Source: Hippasteria phrygiana (Eukaryota > Echinodermata > Asteroidea > Valvatida > Goniasteridae). From it: 64,000 bases of DNA. This document shows, in pieces, positions 57,801-64,000 of this stretch (positions within the stretch are counted from its first letter, which is position 1; each line of letters begins with the position of its first letter). Below the pieces are notes generated by a model. The model was not told the origin of the DNA. It was given only the letters and a program-made list of their open reading frames with translations, and searched no databases. The DNA is taken from NCBI GenBank assembly GCA_037893225.1, contig JAZGUH010000401.1:1178001-1242000 (forward strand). The letters run 5' to 3'. Made by a program: the position numbers and the translations under genes.

Positions 57801-58221
57801 TGCCTACGACAATTCTGCCTTTGATAAGGCTATCAAGTAATGTTCCAAACTCACATGTTTGTGCCTTTTTCTTTAGGTCTGTGACAAACTGATCAAATGA
57901 CTCGCCTGGAGCATGAAAGCGTGTATTAAACACATGTCTTTCATAGGTCACATTCTTTTGTGGCTCAAAGTATTCTGTGAATTTCTTGAGGAGGACATCT
58001 AGCTTGTCTCTATCATCTTCACTTTCAAATGTAAAGGTATTGTACACTTCAAGTGCTTCTTCTCCAATGACATGAAGCAAGGTGCAACACTGCACATGCA
58101 TCGATTTCTTCTCCATACCTGATGCAGTCATGTACAGCTTAAATCTCTGCTGCCATTTCCTCCAATTTTCAGCATTATTTCCATCCATTCTGAGTCCATC
58201 TGGGGGCCTGATGTTATCCAT
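54862..58221 (-). CDS. Gag-Pol polyprotein of gypsy element
   Basis: 1119 codons, one open frame. Gag occupies about residues 1-210. Two CCHC zinc knuckles lie at 215-227 and 234-247. The aspartic protease motif LDTGAQC is at 313-319. The reverse transcriptase (about 450-640) has FSTLDANCGYWQI near 522 and VIMDDILVWG at 586-594, where the usual Tyr of Y-x-D-D is Ile-Met. RNase H includes NTDAS (733-737), Glu771 and TDHKPLEA (797-804). The integrase has its H-H-C-C zinc site (His950, His953, Cys983, Cys986) and the catalytic Asp1014, Asp1067 and Glu1103. The frame stops 16 residues after this Glu, because of a shift, so the C-terminal part is separate. It acts in cytoplasmic particles and in nuclear integration. 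Confidence 0.95.
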   Translation of the reverse strand: MDNIRPPDGLRMDGNNAENWRKWQQRFKLYMTASGMEKKSMHVQCCTLLHVIGEEALEVYNTFTFESEDDRDKLDVLLKKFTEYFEPQKNVTYERHVFNTRFHAPGESFDQFVTDLKKKAQTCEFGTLLDSLIKGRIVVGINDDATRARLLREKDLNLQRAIEICRAAEASKTQLGQIASGGAQSNIHAIRKPNQTYMNKTKRTTRTERYQSKACKYCGRQHERGHCPAYGQTCNKCGKQNHFADVCMSQAQCQTKPGRKHVSKKVHGIEHSDSDFDTEEEFFVDMVKLQENKKSADWMLDLKVLHRTIRFKLDTGAQCNVIPERVHHKLCTKMQRSRERLISFSGDKMKPSGKCTILCEHKDKMYDIEFQVLPGRVQPVLGLTTCERLGLIKRIETLENNASPDMLNKYVVFEGLGCLEGKQHLHVKPEAAPVIHAPRKVPVAMRDKVKDELKRMEKLGVIVKERQPTQWVNSMVVVNKKGTDKVRICLDPKDLNDSLRREHYPMKTVEEVAARMPNAKVFSTLDANCGYWQIQLDEESSKLCTFNTPYGRYRYLRMPFGINTAPEIFQRAMNQILEGFEGVEVIMDDILVWGENEKQHDERLEHVLQRVAERNMKLNPRKCRFKVANVTYIGHTLTPEGLKPDEQKIRAITNLQEPTNKTELQRFLGMVNYLGKFVPNMAGITAPLRKLLEKDTAWHWTSEQQYSFEKLKKLVSEAPVLQYYDVTKPVLVNTDASKDGVGAVLLQDNKPVAYASKALSPAQRHYAQIEKELYAITFGCERFHQYLFGRNFVVETDHKPLEAIMKKSLEQTPPRLQRMLLKLQKYQVDVRYRKGTELVVADALSRNFPPYIPDPEDDDCEIPICMITCLPMSAERISELQRETANDPVMQQLGATIREGWPDVKSQVSADLAPYWDFRKQLTLEEDLIFKNDKVVIPASLTKLMLTKVHQSHQGIEKTKRLARDVMFWPNMSAQITDMVSRCPICSTSQHKNRKEPMIPHEIPLRPWQKVGSDLFEIETEQYIVLVDYYSNFIEVNKLASTKSSAVITCCKQQFSRYGIPDKLITDNGPQFASAEFRQFTKDYDIKHTTSSPLYPQSNGRAEKAVQTAKNLIKKSKGG

Positions 58222-58241
58222 TCTTAATATTGTTTGTCAAT

Positions 58242-58258
58242 GTTTACTTCTGACACCA
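58242..58258 (-). promoter_or_regulatory. Primer binding site of the minus-strand gypsy element
   Basis: On the minus strand TGGTGTCAGAAGTAAAC follows the 5' LTR directly, identical to the site at 2034. Confidence 0.75.
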
Positions 58259-58459
58259 TGTAAAGATCAGATGGATTGGATTAAAATGAAAAGACACTTG
58301 AGTATATTTGAGTCAGCTACCGGTAATGTATTGTGTATACAAGAAGGCTGCCCACACAGAGAACTCTCTCACATGGTGTGTGCACTAGACAATAGAGGGC
58401 GCTGTGCATTATTAGTGGTACAGTTCCAATGAACCCTATGAATGCATACATTCATTACA
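58259..58459 (-). repeat. 5' LTR of the minus-strand gypsy element
   Basis: 201 bp, identical to 53821-54021. The outer edge on the + strand is followed by the target duplication ATGTG, inside the piggyBac relic. Confidence 0.95.
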
Positions 58460-59589
58460 ATGTGTTTATTATAATCATTGACGACAGATGTTTTGTTTGA
58501 TCTGGCGAAGTCCGGCCGAACTGTTTTTGCTGTGAGTTTCTTTAGTGCCCATACCGCAGTCACCATAATTAGTCAGAAGGGTTACACGCTTTGCATCCTG
58601 CCAAACAACGCATAGTTGCCCGGCTTTTGTGTAAAACTGGGGGTCAGCACCCTTTCTCATTGGGAACTTCTTTGGGTTTGCACACTCTGAAATCCCTTGT
58701 GTGGTGTAGCGTACAGTTCCACGAGCTCCAACCCCAGCTGTGACAACTTCCAGACGAGAGCCGGGCTACTGTACCAATTGTTCACAAAAATGAAATGTCC
58801 CTTATGTTCGAGTCATTTCAGTAGGTCTATGACTTCCTGGCCTGGTGCTGGAAGGTTAGGTGGATGGTGTGTTGCAGCTTAAGCAATGGAGGGTTGTCTA
58901 AATTGTTCTGATGTGGACTGAGACCCCGTGAACACCTTCCAGGCACATGTGTGCCCGGTTTCCGACTCGTTCAATGAAAAACATTTCAATCCCCATTTGG
59001 CGGACTTTCGTGGCATATACTGTTTGAAACCGAGTCGGCCTTTAAACTTGATCATTATAGTCTCGTCCGGTGAGAGGTTTCGTCCTGGTCTGTAAATGCG
59101 AGGAAAGGATGGCAGTACAATGTCGAGCATCGGGCAAACTTTGGACAGTTTACATGTCAGGTGGAGAGTCGCCTGCTCGAGCTCTGTTGTTGGCAAGGTG
59201 GGAAAATCTAAGAATTACATTGAATCGATTGCGAGACATGGTCGACGATTACAGGGGACTTCGCAGAACTCCGGACCTGGACCAGTGCAAGCTGTAGCTA
59301 GGCCTTTTGTTGATGCCCATGCAGAGAAGCAATGCCCCAAATGCCATAATTTGAGGAACATCAGTGTTGGAGCTCGAGCAGGCTTATGATTGGCTGCATC
59401 TGCACACAGCATTTGGTCGGCATATTGATGGGTCTCTTTTACCATCAACTCCAACACTGCTTGGCAAAAGAAGAGTTGAAAGATCTGCATGGGTGTCAGG
59501 TGACTGAAATCTTCAGTACATCCAAGTCTCTTCACGTAAGTTTACAGGTGGGCGCTTGCTGTAGGAGGTGCTTGCTCTATGCCATCCAG

Positions 59590-59856
59590 TCCTGAAGTAG
59601 GAACATTCAAAAATGTAAGAGGGTAGAAAGTCATTTGAGGGCACATTTTCTTAAAGTTTTCTTCATAAGATTCGTTATTTTTCGATTGGTATCAATTTAA
59701 AGCTTGTAATATAAACTCTTCATTGATTTGCCGATCTGACCAATATTTCCACAAATAGACCAATGAGAGACACTTTTAGGAGATACCAAGGCTACCCCGA
59801 ATTGTGAGCCTCTCTTAGGTATTTATGAATTGACGTTTAACTATTTTCCCCGACAG
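59590..59856 (+). other. End of the giant intron
   Basis: AT-rich unique sequence with a T-rich stretch and the polypyrimidine tract before the acceptor of MAM4 exon 3. Confidence 0.6.
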
Positions 59857-60069
59857 GCTCCCTCAGTGTATTCATGATACCGGAGATTGGTGCGCAGGGA
59901 ATACGTGTCTTTACGCGCAGTGGCGAACAAACAGCTGGCGACGAGTGGCTCCAAGCGGTGATTGTCATCAATGAAACATCAGACTTTAGAATCCTCTTCC
60001 AAGTGATACGCGGATCGTCCTCTAAGTCGGATGTCGCAATTGATGACATAGAAATATCACCAGACTTAG
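59857..60069 (+). CDS. MAM4 exon 3
   Basis: Acceptor TTTTCCCCGACAG, donor GTATAT (weaker than the others), 213 bases, phase 1. It encodes SLSVFMIPEIGAQG, then SGEQTAGDEWLQAVIVINET, then SSSKSDVAIDDIEISPDL. The SDVAIDDIEI core is a clear MAM ending, but the last cysteine (GEC, GVC or GAC in MAM1-3) is absent. Exon 2 also lacks its usual cysteine, so the loss may be paired. Confidence 0.88.
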
Positions 60070-61079
60070 GTATATAGCAACAAGTGGGAGGGGCAGTAGT
60101 TGATTTTCGTTAAGGGCGGGGCTAGATTTCACAAATACACTTTATCCGGCTTTGAATTATTTCAATATCGTGCAAGCACGTTTTGTTCGGTTTGTGAAGG
60201 ATTTCTTTTTACGAAATACGCTAGGCTAGAACTTTGTCTTTTATTCTATGCAGATTAAAGCTCTACATAACCCAAAAATCAATGTAATTTTACTATAAAT
60301 AAAATTACCACTGACTTGAGACGTACTTATACAGGGTGGCCAAACACAACAACACAGGAACGGCAAACTTCCGCTACCCTAAGACTCAAACAACCTATAC
60401 CAATGCATGGGTAATTTTGTTATAAGAAAAAATGATACCAAGATCTTCCGATTCGGTCCAGTAGTTTTTGTTCTAGAACCTATTTTATGAAACAAAGTCG
60501 GGGGTATTTGGTCCGGCCCGGGGTACTGAAGAAGTATGCTATCATTAGTATTATTATTATTAACGCTTTCATTGCAATAAGACAAGGCATGCATTGATTT
60601 GAAATTTGGCATTCAAAGGGACACAAAGTCAAAAGCGTTAGTCCTAAAATTAATATGGTCGGTAAGATCATTTAAAAGTAGAACACGTGTATAATCATGT
60701 ACACTATCACCCCTAGAGAATGCGCCGTTTACCTAAACATTATTGAAGAAAATAATTTCTGGGACGCCAGTTTGGTTCGGAAAAGTAGACCCGTTAGAAA
60801 CCCGATGAACGCATCGCTTTTTGCCAGTTATTTTACAACAAATGGCAATTGGAGGAGGAAAGTTGTTTTTCCGCCCCCAAGGCACTGTGTTCCTTTAATA
60901 GCGTGTTTACAGAGATTTCAATAATACAGGTGCGTTGAGCATTTGTGTCTTTGATGTGTAATTATTCTGATGACCAACTTGCCCTATCAGCATGGAAGTA
61001 ACAGCCTGATCGTCATTATTTTATTGTTATCTATTTGCGCTAATTAACGTGCGTCATTTATCTTACTTCACGCACACAG
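60070..61079 (+). other. Intron, MAM4 to HYR
   Basis: 1.0-kb unique AT-rich intron. AAAGGGACAC near 60615 and the inverse of AAAGGAACACAGTGCC near 60880 resemble the ends of the TTAA-flanked family at 46171, but the flanks do not agree well. Confidence 0.6.
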
Positions 61080-61352
61080 ATACTGAAGCTCCTAATATCA
61101 CCTGCCCAAGCAGTGTCCCATCCTTGGAAACAGACAAGGGCATGGCGAATGCGACTGCAATATGGTCACCAATGCCATCAGCTACCGATAATGCAGATAC
61201 ATTTGAATCGACTGACATAGCATGCGATGACGATGCAGGCAGTATTGTGGAGTCTGGTGGCATGTATGCATTGGGCACAACTACGGTAACGTGCACTGCA
61301 ACCGATGCTGCTATGAACACGGAATCATGCCAATTCACCATTGAAGTTGTTG
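61080..61352 (+). CDS. HYR domain exon
   Basis: Acceptor CACGCACACAG, donor GTAAGA, 273 bases (91 codons), phase 1. It encodes TEAPNITCPSSVPSLETDKG, then IWSPMPSATDNADTFES, then GGMYALGTTTVTCTATDAA and SCQFTIEVV. The D-x-x-P-x-I-x-C-P start, the A-T-D-N motif, and G-T-T-T-V-T-C-T-A-T-D-A-A before C-x-F-x-I-x-V are diagnostic of the HYR (hyalin repeat) Ig-like fold. One exon encodes one complete module. More modules probably follow beyond the window. Confidence 0.94.
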
Positions 61353-64000
61353 GTAAGACATGTAATGATATCAGAATGTTAGTACTTGTTGAACTTTTTT
61401 TCTTGGAACGATTACACTTTTCCCCATCCCATCACCACGGTAAAACCAACCCATCGCGACATCTTTTAGATATAACCAAACCTTTGACAAAGAGTGCAGG
61501 ATATTCATACATTAAATAATTCACCCATATACAGGCGTTCTTGCATTGATTTGTCGAACAAACAGCACATGATTGAGCCCGAAAGATTTTGACTGAAATG
61601 GGTAGCTCACTGGACGCTGAGATGGGTCCATTTCTCATAGAGGGTTGACTGCTTTTTGTTCCTAAATGCAAAATATATGAAAATCGTTGAAGACGTTTCA
61701 GAAATATTGCCTCGTATAAAACCAATCTAATCTTTGTTTGATAATCTGAAACATGTTATGTATCTATCATATTCAATAAGGATAGAAGCACTTTCTTCAA
61801 ATATTAGGCTAAAAACATACTTGTACTTGACGGGTCTCCCATTCATTTGTGTGAAGCTATATTCTGCGGCACTTTGTACCTGCCACTGTGATTGGTAAGC
61901 GGAACCAAGCAAATACGTGAAAACTTGATCTGAATAAGAAGAGATGTTTGCCCTTTCCCCACGTAGTATAAAGTACAGTAAGTTCAGTATTTTCCGAGAG
62001 CCTGTGGGATAAAATTCGCATGCTTAAAAATAGTACTCGGGCGGGAATGACATCCACAACCCCCTGCTTACTTGTGCAGATGTAACCACTCCCGACCACC
62101 GTTTGAAGACGTCAGGAAAGAACAAAAATCCATTCTAATTTACATCATCCCCGACGCAAATTCCATCTTCACAACTTTATCTGAAGTCTAGATTAGTATT
62201 GGACTGGGTTCTCCCAATCAAATTACAATCTGCAATCTGCTGCTCTGCCAATTACCTGGTTGCATTCGATTCCTGCAAGAGTAGGCCTGTGATTTTTTTC
62301 TCACAGGCTCTCGGAAGAATTGAGCATATGCTTAACACCAAATGGGGAAGGGCAAAAACAACATTTACTATTGGAAAATATCCATCTCTGCACGAGTCCC
62401 TATTTTTATTTCGAGAAGTCTATAATAAGTACCTGGGGCATCCAAATGGTCTGCAGTTCAAACTCTTAGTTTGAAAAACAGTGCTTATATTGCTTGGGCT
62501 TACAAAAAGGAACTTGTTAAAATTTTAAGTTAAAATCTGTACAAAGTGCAGCATGAAATGCCCGGCAATGCCTTCAAACTTTGAATCTTTTCTAAACACC
62601 TCAACAAAAGTACTTTTCCCCTAAATGAATCTTTATAGTTCCTAAGATGTACACAGGATTTTCATTAAAGCCTGCGAGGTGCCATCACAATCTTTATCCA
62701 CTGTTACGCCATCGCACTAAGATGTTTAGTAGGTGTGAATAACGTGTAATACGTTTGTTTTGGTGAACACAATCCCTTCTCAAATGGTTTAAACAAACGT
62801 TCTAGAGGCCCTCTAGACCCTGAGAAACAATTTCAAGCAAAGCAACCTTATACGGGCTACACAGAAGCCAATACATCTTAGCCCCGCCCCCTCCCCCAAA
62901 ATACAAAAGCAAAGAAAAACTCTTTAAAAAACTAAAACAAAACGCAAGTAGGTTCAATGTCTGACTAAAATAATGTCTGGGAACGTAACATCTGGTGACA
63001 GGATGATTGATTGCCTTGTGATGAGAGCAGCATAAGCCACACAAATCCTATGGTAATTGTACTTCGTGTAGTTTTTGTGTGTCAAATTCTGGGTCAGTGG
63101 TTCAACCCAGGCTAAAGAGACTAGAACCATGCTGTTTGGTTAGGTTTCAAAAGGGAACTTGTGGAGTTTGAGAATGTTTTACCTAAACGTGGCGAAGTGA
63201 ACAAGAATTGTTTACAAAGCTACTAAAACAAATAGTGCCATGGCACCTCGCAGGGTTTAACCTTGGTGGAGATCATCAGTGGGACCCGTGGAGCAGATAC
63301 TGAAACTGACTAGCCCATACCTACTGTTATGCATGAATGAGCAGAGTGTGAAGGAGATAATGACACATTTCAAAAAGCCCCAGCCCCAGCAACTTGGGGT
63401 AGCTGGTCTCGGATATCACGCGCTGTGGACGTTCTTCTTCTGTGAGCGCAAGATTGACTGCAAGACGATCATCCGCTTTGGTTATGACTTTGGGAAAGGG
63501 CGTCGATCGGTGGGGGACGGAGGGGACATGCCCCCCCCCCCCCCCCACTTTTTAGAGTGGGGGACAGCATATCAGATATCCCCCCCCCCCCCCCCAACAC
63601 CACTTTTTGATTGCCAATTAGAAAACAAAATGCTAAATAAAATAAATATATATTTGGGTGAAAGAGAATGTTTGTTACAATTTTTGATCAAAGAACTGAT
63701 AACGTTCGAATGGTAAAATTGTTTTGCTTTTTACTAATTATTGACCTATGGGCTTGCCGGTGCATGCAAAGGACCACTCCACGCGTAGACTTGAAGACAA
63801 GTCTTTAGACAGTCGTGTTTTGTCCGCAGGCGTCGCCATTATATTACCAGCGCGGTACATTATGTTAATACGCCCGCCGTTCGTGAAGTTCCGACATGTC
63901 TGACGACTTGACTAACATGTCTAGTCTCGGGGTAGTCTTGGTTCCAAGACGTCCTTAGCGGTGCGACGTATAGCGCGCAACGGCCGGCCGACAGCGCCCT
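61353..64000 (+). other. Intron after the HYR exon, to the window end
   Basis: 2.6 kb. It contains a diverged inverted repeat (61935-62015 against 62295-62370, both with CCGAGAGCCTGTG), a TTAA-flanked MITE (62669-63256), and two C tracts at 63532-63547 and 63580-63596. No further exon was recognised. Confidence 0.65.
62669..63256. mobile_element. TTAA-flanked MITE
   Basis: Ends AGCCTGCGAGGTGCCAT and ATGGCACCTCGCAGGGT, an inverted repeat with one change in 17 bases, flanked by TTAA (62665-62668 and 63257-63260). It is piggyBac- or Kolobok-like by target site. 588 bp, no transposase. Confidence 0.75.

Larger units (their letters stand above)
53821..58459 (-). mobile_element. Ty3/gypsy LTR retrotransposon, nearly complete
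   Basis: 4639 bp with two identical 201-bp LTRs (53821-54021 and 58259-58459) and the 5-bp duplication ATGTG (53816-53820 and 58460-58464). Order on the minus strand: LTR, primer site, gag, protease, reverse transcriptase, RNase H, integrase, polypurine tract, LTR. Identical LTRs mean a recent insertion. It is the full-length relative of the deleted element at 1833-5071. One frame break in the integrase region is visible. No envelope gene is seen. The C-type D-D-I-L-V-W-G motif fits the Mag-like branch, tentatively. Confidence 0.96.
53407..59535 (-). pseudogene. piggyBac-type transposase relic, split by a gypsy element
   Basis: Read on the minus strand, pieces follow the order of the DDE_Tnp_1_7 (PGBD) family: QIFQLFFCQAVLELMVKETH (59480-59420), MSRNRFNVILRFSHLANN (about 59240-59185), LSPDETIMIKFKGRLGFKQY with the first Asp and KWGLKCFSLNESETGHTC (59070-58930), then GHFIFVNNWYSSPAL (about 58790), TLLTNYGDCGMG (about 58580). 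After the gypsy insertion come LDICLLNATIVYN (about 53725) and a Cys-rich end, CVVCSTRAKRKQTRMICKQC (about 53520-53460). Several frameshifts and stops occur. The second catalytic Asp region reads VNNWYSS where D-N is usual. It is dead and part of the intron. Confidence 0.85.

Noticed and set aside
60617..60894. Another member of the TTAA-flanked family
   Set aside because: Only one flank reads TTAA and the ends match poorly. Not enough to call.

Overview
This is a eukaryotic, animal-type window. It has GT-AG introns, extracellular MAM and HYR domains split over small phase-1 exons, CR1/L2-like LINE fragments, a Ty3/gypsy retrotransposon, tRNA-derived SINEs and many short inverted-repeat DNA transposons. 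There is no operon structure, Shine-Dalgarno site or CRISPR array. MAM plus HYR repeat proteins and this repeat style suggest a marine invertebrate, perhaps a deuterostome such as an amphioxus, hemichordate or echinoderm. The sequence alone does not fix the species.

One host gene on the + strand runs through the whole window and probably continues past both ends. Thirteen exons (5561-61352, 2355 coding bases, 785 codons) encode four MAM domains in tandem followed by one HYR domain. Each MAM domain is built from three exons (about 145, 147 and 213-240 bases), every intron is phase 1, and all split codons join in frame. MAM1 is at 5561/6708/10404, MAM2 at 12406/13391/14584, MAM3 at 21882/23028/27185, MAM4 at 32631/35287/59857 and HYR at 61080. 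The last MAM4 intron is 24.4 kb long and is packed with mobile DNA.

The 5' part contains a recent direct duplication. Copy A (1 to about 9750) and copy B (about 18852-26490) share exons 1 and 2 of MAM1/MAM3, a LINE relic, a fold-back element, a tRNA-like relic and a hAT-type MITE. The third exons lie outside the duplicated block and are strongly diverged, so MAM1 and MAM3 are two-thirds near-identical and one-third old. Copy A carries a deleted gypsy element (1833-5071) whose empty target site is preserved in copy B. Copy B has two small insertions that A lacks.

The giant intron (35431-59856) holds three large elements in a row. The first (37067-42003) has about 1-kb terminal inverted repeats, 6-bp target duplications, AG termini and a decayed zinc-finger ORF; it looks like a deleted Maverick/Polinton. 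The second (42102-52902) is 10.8 kb, with CACTG termini, a 3-bp target duplication, 750-bp arms full of a repeated GGATGTGATTTTGG motif, and an internal satellite of about 24 monomers with a 1134-bp higher-order repeat. The third is a decayed piggyBac transposase gene (minus strand, 53407-59535) split by a nearly intact gypsy element (53821-58459) with identical LTRs.

Best candidates for something undescribed are the 10.8-kb satellite-bearing element, the Polinton-like relic, and the 954-bp element at 15077-16030 built from many copies of a CCGTGCGAC motif. All family assignments rest on termini, target duplications and visible motifs; no database search was possible.
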